Notes: generated from the letters alone by a model not told the origin. A DNA stretch of 61,554 nucleotides from Cladosporium sp. IMV 00045 (GCA_001931905.2 MSJI02000013.1:1-61554); one strand, 5' to 3'; shown: positions 31,301 to 42,228, counted from the stretch's first letter. Made by a program: numbers and translations.

Positions 31301-33956
31301 AAGTTCCAGACTGACACATATGAGAAGCTGGTGGCATTGCTAGCCAAAGTCAACGCGAGAGTGATTCTAGGTGCTGTCAGGGAGCAGGCGGCAGCTGAGG
31401 TTCACAGGGAGCTGGTGCTGCCTCAGTTCTTCGAGCATGCATCACGTGGGGACGTACGAACTTTCGTCAGCCACACCGTGTGCTTCAGTTGCTTGATTCA
31501 AGCTCCGGAGCATGCTCTTCCCTGTGGACATATCATATGCACATCATGCCTGAAGATGCATGGAAGAACGCATTTGGACCACTATGTCGAGATCTCAGCA
31601 TGCCCTATGGAGCGGAGCGAGCGACGCTTTAGGACGCCATGGAAGGTATACCTGAAGCCTGCAAGTTGCGGCATCCGCGTTCTTGCGCTTGATGGGTGAG
31701 TTTGTGCCCTGATCAGCGATGAAGTTTCGAAAAGTACTGACTATGAACAGGGGTGGTGTACGTGGCATTGTGGAGCTTGAGATCTTAAGTCAGCTAGAGA
31801 AAGAGCTTGATGATCTGATCAATATCCGAACTTTCTTTGATCTCGTTGTTGGAACCAGCACTGGGGGAGTCATCGCCCTCGGTCTCACCGCTAACAATTG
31901 GTAGGTACATGTCAGCAAACAGCATGCCTCTTTCTAGCAATCTGACAAGTGATAGGACCGTTCGAGAATGCATCGAAAATTTCAAGACACTGTGTCAGAA
32001 AGCGTTCACTCTACGCAAAGGCATGAACGTTCCCGGCTGGGCCTGGATAGTTTCCAACTACAATCACTCAAGGTATGAGACGCAGCCCTTGCAAGAGGCG
32101 CTCGTGGAAGCCTTCGGCGCAGATGAGTACCTGTTTGGAGGACAGCGCAAGGAGAGCAGTACAATCGCCGCGAAAGTTGCAGTAACGGCGACCTCTGCTG
32201 CAGGCACTGCGGTAGTTCTCACCAACTACAACAGGCATTGTGATGAGAAGCTGCCCTATCAGTTTCAGCGCCCAGAAAATCAAAGTGCAGAGTTGAAGAC
32301 ATGGGAAGCCGCTCGAGCCACATCTGCCGCTCCAACGTTCTTCAGAGCGCTATGCCACGAGCCGTCAAAGCAAGTACTCTGGGATGGTGGGGTCTACAAC
32401 AACAATCCAATCAACATTGCAGAACGAGAGCGAAAGTTGATCTGGCCAGACCTTGCTGAACAAGAGCCTGATGTTGTCGTTTCGATCGGGACGCTCTTCT
32501 GCACCAAGATCGAGACCAAACGCACGGTCGGCTTCACGTCTTCACCCAGAGGCATTGTGGCGCACTTGAAGTTCTTGGCCAAAATGGCTTCGGATCATTT
32601 GCACACATCCCTTGACTCTCAGAAGACATGGGATGATTTCATGGGCTCACGACGACCCGTCGGTCAGGACAAGGAACGCTATGTTCGACTCAACCCTGAG
32701 CTACACCAACAGCCGCCTAAGATGGACGAAGTGAAGCAGCTGGGCTATCTCCAAGAAGCGACAAGGTTTCTGATCGGTGGGGACGAGAAGCTCAAGAGAC
32801 TTGCTCGTCAACTTGTCGCCACCTCTTTCTATTTCGAAGTCGTTGGCGATGTTAGAGAATTTGACGGTGGGATGTTTGAGGCTGACGGTTAGTATAATTG
32901 AAAATGGAGACTTCACATGATACTGACGAAAGGAAACTAGGCTTCTTCCATTGCCGCTTCACAGAACGCGCTGATATCGAAGGTCTCGGCAAGCTCATCA
33001 GGCGATTCTCATCCGCAGGACACATGCCATATTTTCACATTACGGGAACAACAGCAAACTCTATTATGGAGCAAGACGTGACAATCGACGACCGTACGCT
33101 GCACCGCATGACAACGAGCCGAGGCATGGTCCCTCCGTTCCGTATGAAGGAAGTCACAATTCGCGCAACCAACAAAGCCGCCAAGACCAACATCTCTCTT
33201 TGTTTCACGAAAGGAACGTTCTATCCTTTGAGTGGCTTGCCTCGATGTCTGCACTCGGATCCATCGGAGTATCCCGTACCATTCGGCAGAACTGGGTTGA
33301 AGACCACGAGTTCCATCCGCTGGGCCTCACGCAGCGGGAGTCAGCGCTTGCAAAGGCGCATTGACTGGAAGCCTCCCAACCTGCCTCCGCCACTGGAGAA
33401 AGGCGATATCATATCCAGATATTCCGAGCCAAGTCATCTACTCGGCAGCGCAACGAATCTCGTCTCAATCGTGGGCGAAGCGCACGACCTACAAACACAT
33501 CGTGATTGGCTCCACAGCGACTCGCGCCCCGAATCGCCATTTCCCACCGATGGCAGAAGAGACAGTCGCTCGCCCCTCCAACTCCCAATCCGACCAACCT
33601 ACGAACTCCCCAACAACGAAATCCAACGCCACGAACTCCCAGCCCTCGAAGCCATCCAAGAACTGCCTGCGAACGAAGCCCGCACAGCGCCTAACATCTA
33701 CATGGCCGACGAGGACTGGACGGACATGGAGTCCAGAAGCCCCACTAGCATTTACATGAGCTTGACGCTCGGAGACGTGCTTCACGTGCTGGAAATGCCG
33801 GCCGTCGAGAGTCCGCTCGGCAGCGTGTGGCGGGTCAAAAGACCTTCGGACGGCAGGGAGGGGTGGGTGCCTTCAAGGTGTTTGCGCCGGATCGAAGATG
33901 TGCCGCCGAGGAGGGCGCAGTTTGATGCTTCGCCTGTTGATGGGGTGTTTTGGTGA
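28366..33956 (+). CDS. GTPase-RING-patatin-SH3 multidomain protein, 1,792 aa
   Basis: Five exons (28366-30347, 30397-31695, 31751-31900, 31956-32887, 32941-33956) join in frame. Domains in order: disordered Ser/Thr-rich start (1-130); a possible ubiquitin-like module (about 135-225); a Cys/His cluster from Cys386 (CDCCKICGHRRFHC and on to about 410), probably zinc-binding; a GTPase-like domain with P-loop GQTGAGKSS at 522-530 and a DxxG-like DCEG at 583-586; a helical region; a RING-like finger from Cys1023 (CFSC then CGHIICTSC). A patatin domain follows, with oxyanion loop DGGGVRG at 1093-1099, nucleophile Ser1130 in GTSTGG and catalytic Asp1287 in WDGGVYNNNP. Near the end an SH3-like segment (about 1711-1775) has LTLGDVLHVLE and GREGWVPSRCL. 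The patatin Ser-Asp dyad is intact, so lipid hydrolysis is likely. Similar fungal NLR-like proteins use patatin as an effector, which suggests a non-self-response role (inference). Confidence 0.88.
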
Positions 33957-34340
33957 TGTCATTTTTTGCTTTGATTTCTTTCTTGTTTCCCCTGATTGTC
34001 TTGCGCTGGACGGGGCGCGGATTTATACTTTGCGCTGGATACCCCCTTGATTATTTGAACCGCAATCTTCACCACGAAGTTGATAGAATGTGAGGGCTGT
34101 GGCGTGTGGAAAAAGGTTTTGCGTATATTACACTATATTACATCTGTATCGGATCTAATGCAGTGCGAATAGAAGAGAAATGAAGAAAAAGGAAAATTTC
34201 ATCGTGCGCGCCGCGTGGGTGGGCAACTCCCGAATAGGGGTAATACGAAAGGATTGAAGCAAGAAAATGATGTTCTCTTGGAACATCATATAGATGATGA
34301 CCAAGAACGATAATCACGAGGAACCGCATGGCTCCATCTC
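33957..34340. other. Convergent intergenic region
   Basis: A 384-base gap between the stops of the patatin gene and the tyrosinase gene; probably two 3' untranslated regions. Nothing else seen. Confidence 0.45.
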
Positions 34341-36173
34341 TTACTCGTAGCGGTAGCAGAACTTGCCGCCAAGGGTATCCATCAGATCGCCGAAAATCTC
34401 ATCCTGGCCGGCAAAGCCGAAGGCAATGCGGTCGGTCAGAGACTTCTCAGGAGAAGGAGGGCTGTTGTTCAGCGTGGAAGTGCCGTAGATGGCATCCTGG
34501 CGGTTCTCGGCGTCCAGAGCCTGCCAGATCGCCCAGACGCGGTCGACCATAGCGTGGTGGAGGAAGAAGATAGGGTCGTTGGGCGAGGAGTGGAAGTCCT
34601 GCATCTGCGAGGGGCCACCGCCGAGCCAGTGGCCGGCGCCGTGGATGCCGAGCTTGTTGTCGCCGACGAAGCCCTGCATCTCCGCCTGGAAGTACTGGAT
34701 GGTGCTTTGGCCGAGGAGGAGCTGGGTGACGTTGGCGTAGGTGTTGTAGCGGCTGCTGAAGAAGACGTTCAGGTCGCGGACCAGGCAGCGTGGGTTGAAG
34801 TCGTAGTCATTCTCGACGTTGTCGTTGTACGGGCTGTCGAGCGGGCCGAGGTTGCTGAAGTCGCCGCCGGAGAAGGGGCCGGAGTGGACGCAGCCGCCGC
34901 CGGTGCCGGGAGGGAAGGTCACGTCCATGAGGCCAAGGTAGGTGTCGTCACGGTCGGGCACGTAGACACCGTCGCTGCCGAGAGAGAACTCGTCGCCGTT
35001 GAAGAGCTCGCTCTCGTGGGGTGCGTAGGCATCGGCGGCCCAGTCCCAGTAAGGAAGGTTTCCGGTGTAGCCGCAAGTGTTGATGAGATCGTTCTCCCAC
35101 TCCCAGATGAAGTTACGGTGCCAGGCGAGGAAGTCGGCGGTGACGTGGATGTTCATCGTCATGTTGATGTGGGTAGCGACGTACTCGTCGTAGCGAGACT
35201 TCACACCGGGGTACACGCTGGCATCGGCAGTGGTGGGGACCTCCTTCAGGCACATGATGGCATCGGTGAAGCTCTTGCGGTCCTCGTTCGACATCTGTCT
35301 GAACTCGGTGCGGACACGAGCCGTCTCGAAAGTGCAGTCACCGCTGAGCTCACGCTCCTGCAGGCGTTGGGTGGCGATCTGGCTGGCATATCCCAGAGCC
35401 TCGCCGCTCTCAATCTCTTCAGTGCTGTACTCCTCAAGCGTGGGAATGTAGCTAGGCGAGAGCGAGGTAGTAGAGCTCGAAGAAGAAGTGGCGGTCGAGG
35501 AAACGCTCTCAGAAGTGGAGAGAGTCACACCGGTGGAGAGACCGCCGCTTACCTGAGATGAGCTGCTAGACAGAGCGCTGGTAGCAGAGTGGCTGAGGGT
35601 GCCATTGCTGTACGAGGTGTGGGGGTAAGGAACCTCGGTAGGCCCAGCAGACTGCGAGGACTCGACCTCACTCGAGGAAGGCTTGTTGTCGTTGTCAGCG
35701 GGCTTGGAAGAAGCCGGCTTGTAGGTGTTGGTCTGCTTCTCAGCATCGTCAAGGCTAGAAGTGCAGTCGGTTTCCTTGGGGCGGGTTGCGGCGGAGGTGG
35801 GAGGAAGACGAGACTCGTGAGCCTCCTTGAAGTAGCTCTTGTTGGCAGCCTCGTGGGTGGCAGATGGGTTGCCAGGAGCACCACCGTGGTTCTCCTTGTA
35901 TCCACCAGGCGCGGCAGTCGTCTCAGCGGCAGCACATTGCGTTGCGGATGCCTCAAGCTGGCTCGAAAGTGCCTGCTTCAAGGAAGAGATCTGATCGTGA
36001 AGATCATCAATCTTCTTCTCTTGAGGAGCGTAGGTGGCTTGGGTTTCTTGAGGCAAAGCATAGGCCTGGACCGTGGTAGTGACCTTCACGGTGCTGTCAC
36101 AGTCGGGGACGGCAGGAAGGGCATAAGCGAGGGTCGCCCCAAGGGACAAAGCGAGTGTGGTGTGGGCGTGCAT
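34341..36173 (-). CDS. Secreted tyrosinase (type 3 copper oxidase) with long N-terminal Ser/Thr linker, 610 aa
   Basis: A single-exon gene. Residues 1-19 are a signal peptide. Residues about 50-80 form a short coiled coil (KKIDDLHDQISSLKQALSSQ), then a Ser/Thr/Pro-rich linker runs to about 245. The tyrosinase domain fills the rest. Copper site A has three His in THINMTM, NIHVTADF and AWHRNF (from about residue 337). Copper site B has His in GIHGAGHWLGG and the last in FFLHHAMVDRVWAIWQ (about 536). All six ligands are present, so phenol oxidation, for example toward melanin, is likely. Classical fungal tyrosinases carry a C-terminal cap instead; here there is little sequence after copper site B. 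The linker suggests heavy O-glycosylation and wall or extracellular location. Confidence 0.93.
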   Translation of the reverse strand: MHAHTTLALSLGATLAYALPAVPDCDSTVKVTTTVQAYALPQETQATYAPQEKKIDDLHDQISSLKQALSSQLEASATQCAAAETTAAPGGYKENHGGAPGNPSATHEAANKSYFKEAHESRLPPTSAATRPKETDCTSSLDDAEKQTNTYKPASSKPADNDNKPSSSEVESSQSAGPTEVPYPHTSYSNGTLSHSATSALSSSSSQVSGGLSTGVTLSTSESVSSTATSSSSSTTSLSPSYIPTLEEYSTEEIESGEALGYASQIATQRLQERELSGDCTFETARVRTEFRQMSNEDRKSFTDAIMCLKEVPTTADASVYPGVKSRYDEYVATHINMTMNIHVTADFLAWHRNFIWEWENDLINTCGYTGNLPYWDWAADAYAPHESELFNGDEFSLGSDGVYVPDRDDTYLGLMDVTFPPGTGGGCVHSGPFSGGDFSNLGPLDSPYNDNVENDYDFNPRCLVRDLNVFFSSRYNTYANVTQLLLGQSTIQYFQAEMQGFVGDNKLGIHGAGHWLGGGPSQMQDFHSSPNDPIFFLHHAMVDRVWAIWQALDAENRQDAIYGTSTLNNSPPSPEKSLTDRIAFGFAGQDEIFGDLMDTLGGKFCYRYE

Positions 36174-37750
36174 GATGCCCGGTAAGGAACGATTAAAGAG
36201 AGACTGTATTGAAACGACAGACTACGAAAAGAGTGTAAGCAGTCGGTTAAGAAGGCCACAGGGAACAGTCGTGCGAGCAGCTGTCAAGTCATTCTTTCAA
36301 GGTCACCAATTCCCGCCGTATAGGTTCGTCCGCATGAAGCGAAGCTCGGCACTATTGTGCATCGTAGCGAGATGGTCGAAGGAAGTTCCTGGCATTTCGA
36401 CAAATCGGGTCTTGCCATGGAGCCCTATCCTCGTATTTTCGTCTTTTTGGTAGTGGTTCGTCGGGGAGTCCCACCAAGAAGTGACCTATCAACGTAGGCA
36501 CAAATGCCCAAAAAAGAAGACACGAGATGCCCAGAGGTGCCGGACCGACGCGAAATGGAGCCTGGAGATTGTCAAGGCTTGGACAGGGGTGGTCGTAGCT
36601 TGCTTATACTCATATGTTGTAATCTCGTTCAAAAGCCAATTTCAGCATTGCAGTAGCGAAATGCAGAAACGGCGTCATCCTGGCATAGGGCGTCTCGTAT
36701 TAGCTTTTTCCATCTGGAAGAAACGCATCATCAGAACATGCAAATACGATCGTGATTCCATTGAAGAAACAGAAGGGGATTGTCTTCCTCGGAGGTCGCC
36801 GTGCAGAGCCTCAATACTTGGCAATCGCCAAGTACCTGCCAAAACTGCCAAAGTTAATTATTGACGGTTGCTCAAGTCCGCCAAGTCTGCGCCGCGTTCC
36901 TTCACTCCTGGATGTTGCATCAACTTTCTTCGCTACTGCGGTTAATCTAGAGAGATCACGAGATTGGCATCCGTTGTTCCTTCATTTGCACAAGGCGAGT
37001 CTGTCGCGGCAGAAATAGAGAGGCGAAATAACGTCGGATTGGAAAACACCGTCGTGACCGTTTTATGTTTCGGTTTTGATCATGTCAAAAGAACTTCCGA
37101 GGGCGTGAACCACACGGAATGGTCTAATACCTGCATCTCCCATTTTCAGTAGTATATCACACCGTCGTGCAGGTAGAACACTTGCATCTCAACGGCTGAG
37201 GGCTGCATTCCAACAATTCGACACCCCACTGATCTGAATGATTGGCATGATCGTCTGAAAGCACTGATCTACTCTGGATCTAGTCAGAGTCTGAGGATAC
37301 TGGATGTTAAAAAGTCGCAAGGCTGATCGGTTGCAGTATCAAATTGATGCACCAACGATCCTCCACACGCACAGTATATCAACTCGTCCAAAACACGCCA
37401 ATTCTATCCGCTTGAATCAGCGTGGAAAGCAAGAATTCGATCCAATTAATGGGCAATACATCTTCTCCAGCACGAAAATTACATTATTTTACCATGCGAT
37501 GTAAGCGACCGGTTGACTGGCTAACACGTGCAGCAACAAGCCGCCATGCTTACGGTCGCAAGGCTGAGGACGTGATAAATCGCAGCTCAAAAGCTGCCAT
37601 ATATCGCGCTCACAGCCATGTTTACATCTGATTCTTGCTATACACTATGATATAATAGTTCAGCGTTGAAGCGACGTCGCTTGGCATCGTAGGTCAAGTT
37701 CTCAGTGAAAACCCAGTCTCGATCGACTGTCTAGTTCCCTCGAAGCAATC
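36174..37750. other. Divergent intergenic region, about 1.6 kb
   Basis: Holds the tyrosinase promoter and the upstream side of the NLR pseudogene. It is AT-rich, with several short frames and no recognisable domain. No transposon ends seen. Confidence 0.45.
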
Positions 37751-40700
37751 ATGTCATCGTCCTTTGGTTTCTTCAAACGGAAGAGTATGAGACCCACGAA
37801 GCAAGTGCCCATTATTCAATCTAGGCCTGTGGCCTTTTGCATGCGTTCTCACTAGTACTGCATAGGAAGTCAGACTCGATGAAGCTGATTACGCCCTAGG
37901 TCGACCATCTGCCTCCTCGAGCCATGTCCATCTACTGCGAAATACCGGATTCGTTGGCCGGACGGAGAGCTAAAGACTCTTGAGCGGAAGCTGTTCACCG
38001 AGCAAGTGTGCCATCAAAGCGCGGTGGTGAGCGCGGCCGGCGTCGGCAAAACACAATTAGTGCAACACTTCCTGTATTCCGTCTTAGACCAACGCCCCGA
38101 CATCTCCGTCTTCTGAGTTTCCGCAGCGAGCGCTGACACATGGAGGCTAAGATACGCGGAGGTTGCGAAGGAGCTTGGGGTTGATCTCAAGGCTGAAAGA
38201 GAGGACGATAAGTGGGAGCTGCACCGGCTGCAGGCTCACATCAGCTCGAAGCGAGGTGACAAATGGCTCTTGGTTGTGGACAATGTTGAAGACTTCGATC
38301 TTGTCGGTTCATTTGGCAAGGGAGATGGCATGATTGAAAACGCGCCGGAGACAACGTCAGGCTGGACATTGTTCACGACCCGCGATTCGCAGACAACCTT
38401 GTTAGTCGCAGACTGCGAAACGATTGAGTTAGCATAAATGACCCCTGTCGACGCCATGGCTCTTTTGAAGGACACACTGGCGAACAAAGGTCCCACGAAA
38501 AAGCATCCGAGTGCCAAAGAACTGCTTAATGAGCTGGGTTATCTTCCTTTCGCGATCGCTCAAGCGGTAGCTTGCATGAACTTTGGCAAATCCTTGATGG
38601 CGGAGTTTCTTGACGCATTGAGGAACAGCAGATCAAACGTGGCCTCTGTCATGACCATGGAACTGCTCGATCATACAGGCTCCGGCCAATCGGCATACGC
38701 TGTTGCAAGGACTTCGCTTGTCTTGTTTGTACAAATTCTCAAAACTCATCCGGTTGCTGTCGAGTTGCTGCAATTCATTTCATGTATTGGATGGGAAGCA
38801 ATACCGCGATACATCATCCCTTCGAAGTTTGCGAATTCCATCAGCGTACTGTGCTCATGTTCGTTATTGACTCCAAGGAAGGACCAGAATGTTTTCGACA
38901 TGCACCAACTCACACATCTTGCTGTCAGATCCTGGGTTTGCCACGGCAAATCGCTCGCTGAGACCCGGACGCAGGCCTTACAGCATCTCCTGAATGTTTG
39001 CACGTCAGACCTTTGGGATAACGGAGGAGACTGGCAAACGCTTATGCCGCATGTGGCTGAGATCCACAAGCTGTCGAAAGAAACGGACCTTTGTATACAA
39101 GGAGAGCTCTATCTCTCAATCGGGCGAATTCTATACGCTGATGGAAGACTAGAAGAAGGAGCTAGATGGCTCGACAGGTCGAGAGATCTGGCAACACGAC
39201 ATGCCACCAATCAACTCTCATTGAGAGGAAGCCTATCTTCGATGGAAATGGCGCAACCTAACAGGGCAATAGAGCTTCTCGAAGACTTGCTCGATGTCCA
39301 GTCCCGCGTTTGGGGGGATTACCATCCACATACCTTGTCGTCACAACACAGCCTAGCTTTGGCATACCAAGTCAACGGGCAGCTCGAGAAGGCGGCAGCA
39401 CTGCTTGAGGAGGTGATCAAGGTGCAGGCGAAGACGCTTGGCAAGGACAATCCTGGAACCATATCATCGCAACGCATTCTCGCTTTGGCGTACCAGGCAA
39501 AGGCACAGCCGAAAAAAGGCGGAAAAGCTGCTTGAGAAGGTGGTAAAGACGCAGACCAGAGGGTTCGGGGGCGCTCATCCATACACCTTGACGTTTCAGA
39601 CCAGCCTTGCCATGACATGTCAAGCGAACGGGCGACACAAGAAGGCGGCTCAGATTCTAGAAGATGTGGTGGCGGCTCACCCGATGGCACTGACGAAGCA
39701 CCATCCGCAACTAATATCATCTAGTCTAGCTTTAGCATATCAAGCCAACGGGCAAGCCGCCGAAGCGACACGACTTATGCTACTCAATCAAGTGACGGCA
39801 GAACGCCACCTGTCTCCTCTAAAGACATCGGAGCCCATTGAGGCCTCAATGCTTGACACGGTCACCGGTATGGACAATGTAGCCTGTGGGACGGGAAGAT
39901 TGGACGACGCATCTTGGCTATCGACAACCCACATGAGATGCACGAACGAGACCATCCACGCTCTCAACGCCGAAAGCTACGAGAAAAAGGCAAACACGCT
40001 GCTTGGAAAAAGTGTTGAGACCCTTGCGACATACCCGACATGCACGGCTGCTGCTCCCAACACGATTCCTGCTACCCTGTCAGCGGTCGGTGCGATTGGT
40101 ACTGCGATCACACTGGCAGGAAAACTGTTCGCCGTTGACATCCCACAGAGAAAGATAGCGGAGCGGCTGTCTGAAAGCGAAAGAGACAAGGCTTATGCAG
40201 AAATGCAAAAGGCTCTCGAATCCAAGATGAATGTCTTAAGCAGCGAATTGCAAAACAGCCTGAAGCTTGTGGAGGAAATGGTGGCTCACACGGAGAGTGA
40301 CCTGGAGCGCCGCAGTTCGACTATCGTCAGAATCGAAGCTCAATGGCTCGAAAAGAATGAACGTCTAGACCAAGCAAGATCAGAAGCAACTGGACAATGA
40401 GATCCGAGATCATCAAATGGCAAAACAACGGAAGCGAAACAAGCCCATCGCGAAGCTGGAAGCGACGGCTGCCCGTCTCGAGCAGACCATAGACCAGAAT
40501 TCCGAATCTTTACGCATCAAGAACAAAGAGCCGCAAGATTGTAACTACATCGTTGACAATTTGAGAAACGCCGTTTCTTGCACTGAGCAGATTTTGAGAG
40601 AAAAGTCTGATTCACTGGCTCAATTGAGCACAGCGTTAAGAGAACGTGATAAAACCATTGCCAGACTAGAGATGTCGATCTCCCGTTCTGATCAGGAGTC

Positions 40701-40975
40701 AAGAAGAACAAATAGGCTTGCTAGCCCAAAAGGCGCAAGAAATTCAAGAACGCGACCAAGTCATCAGTGAATTGGAGACGGCAGCCAATCGCACTGATCA
40801 GAGTGCGGGAGAGCAGTCGACGCTGCTGGCGTGCAAGATTCAAGAGCTGCACGATCGCGACGAAAAGCTCGCCAAACTTGGTGCATTGACCAAATCTTTA
40901 CTGTTTTTCAGAAACTCGAAGATCGACGGCAACTCACTCGTGGCTACAAGCAGCCGCCAAAACAGAGACGATTAG
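37751..40975 (+). pseudogene. Decayed NB-ARC/TPR NOD-like receptor (NLR), several stops and frameshifts
   Basis: This is a broken fungal NLR. The pre-NB-ARC motif FVGRTE sits at about 37950, but the frame then shifts by one so that ELKTLERKLF continues in another frame. The P-loop (about 38028-38058) reads SAAGVGKTQ, where GLGGVGKTQ is usual, so the first Walker A Gly is lost. A TGA at 38114-38116 replaces the usual Trp of the VFWVSA motif, and a TAA at 38435-38437 breaks the stretch before MTPVDAMALL. NB-ARC parts such as WLLVVDNVEDFDL remain. After a winged-helix-like region come four 42-residue kinesin-light-chain-type TPRs (about 39250-39770). A six-A run at 39512-39517 shifts the frame within them. 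A coiled-coil tail has two further shifts near 40390 and 40700. At least six lesions argue against sequencing error alone. Confidence 0.85.
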
Positions 40976-41002
40976 ACTTATTTTCTCAACACATGCGGAC
41001 TG

Positions 41003-41630
41003 ATGTTCGGATACAGGAAACAGAGAGAGGTGTCGAATTCAGATTCAAACAAGTCAGAAAAGCCCTTTGATCGATCAGTTACAGCTTTCAGGGGCTCGCA
41101 AGGTGCAGCCTGGGTCTCACCGACTGTATCCGACACGGACAGCGATTCTGACTCTGCATTGACTTCACGCAGTGCGTTCTGTAAGGAAACACGCCGATTT
41201 TCAGCAAGACCTGAGCTGGCGTACACAATGTGGTCCCCTCATACTGAGAGATTGGAGAACGCGCTGAAAAGCAACAAGGCAAAGTTGAGAGGAATGAGAA
41301 ATCGACTGCGCGCGGTGGAGGAAGAGCTGGACAGATGTTGGATCGAGGCGTATGAAGCCCTCGTAAGTGGTCAAGACTGGCACGATGATTCAGAATCCGA
41401 CGGCTCTGAATACCAAGACACATTCCCAATCGGGCTCCGCGCAAGCTCCTCCCCCTGATGGTGGCTCACACTCTCCTCCAGATAATGATAGTTCACGCTC
41501 GTCTCTTGCAACAAGTCGGGGCCTAGCCCCGTCAGAAGTCCTCTCGCCAAATGCAGCCTTTGGTAGTTCCCGGTTCAACGAAGAGTTCGGATCCGAGGGC
41601 ATTCCTTTGCAATACTTACGACGAATTTGA
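41003..41630 (+). pseudogene. Possible remnant of the NLR C-terminal tail or of a separate small gene
   Basis: Two overlapping frames (41003-41458 and 41367-41630) follow the coiled-coil tail of the NLR pseudogene. The first holds an Asp/Ser-rich stretch (SPTVSDTDSDSDSALTS) and a helix (RLENALKSNKAKLRGMRN), the second a Ser/Pro-rich end. No domain is recognised. Position and composition suggest the degraded end of the NLR gene, but an unrelated small gene is possible. Confidence 0.3.
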
Positions 41631-41665
41631 ACATACCCATTGGGATCAGACGTTGTGCATTCACG

Positions 41666-41772
41666 GCCAGCTTACAAGCTATCCAGTATTCGCTTAGCTG
41701 AGGTTCTGAAAGGGAGGTTACGACATCGATGACTGTGTGAACGATTCTTCGCAAAGTGCTCTGGTGGCATTA
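41666..41772 (-). pseudogene. Fragment of a Zn2Cys6 regulator, homologous to exon 3 of the gene at 43857-45989
   Basis: Read on the minus strand this piece gives HQSTLRRIVHTVIDVVTS followed by LSEPQLSEYW. The intact regulator has YQSTVRQTASKVIDFVTS followed by LSEAQLSEFW, in the same order. The splice-donor sequence after the Trp (TGTAAGCT) is also kept. The DNA match to 44353-44460 is roughly three quarters by eye. No long flanking homology is obvious, so this is a relic of a duplicated gene or a partial copy. Confidence 0.75.
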
Positions 41773-41778
41773 TCGTCC

Positions 41779-41830
41779 CTTTCTTTTTTTTTTTTTCTTT
41801 TTTTTTTTCGTTTTCTCTTTATTTCTTTCT
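41779..41830. repeat. Poly-T/pyrimidine tract
   Basis: Long T runs broken by single C or G bases, a simple low-complexity tract between the pseudogene block and the aminotransferase promoter. Confidence 0.9.
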
Positions 41831-42228
41831 TTTTGGCAGTCTTGCTCGATATATGATCCAGCAACGCTATGTACGGGCCGGTCAATCGACAGACAACGTT
41901 GGGCGAAACAAGATCAGACAAAGGCCAAAGAGACTCAACCAGTGGCAAGTGCTGCAAGACAACGGACCTCATGTGGACGGGAGGGTTAGATAGTTGAAAC
42001 GAGTCAGTACTGGTCAAGACAATGTTGATTTACAAGTCATTTTTAGCACTGCAAACAATGTCCTCGGCTGTAAAACTACTGCTCGGGGTGTTCCCATCTT
42101 GTTGAAGCGGCCCTCTTAAAACAACCAATCACGTTGGGACTTTTCCGACGGCGACCGACGGCGACCGACGGAGCTCCAATCAAGGTATACAAGAAAAGCA
42201 ATTAGCTATCGTCGGTCTCGAGAGGCAT

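Noticed and set aside
37751..40975. RIP (repeat-induced point mutation) as the cause of NLR decay
   Set aside because: The Trp-to-TGA change is not in the preferred CpA context, and several lesions are one-base shifts, which RIP does not make.
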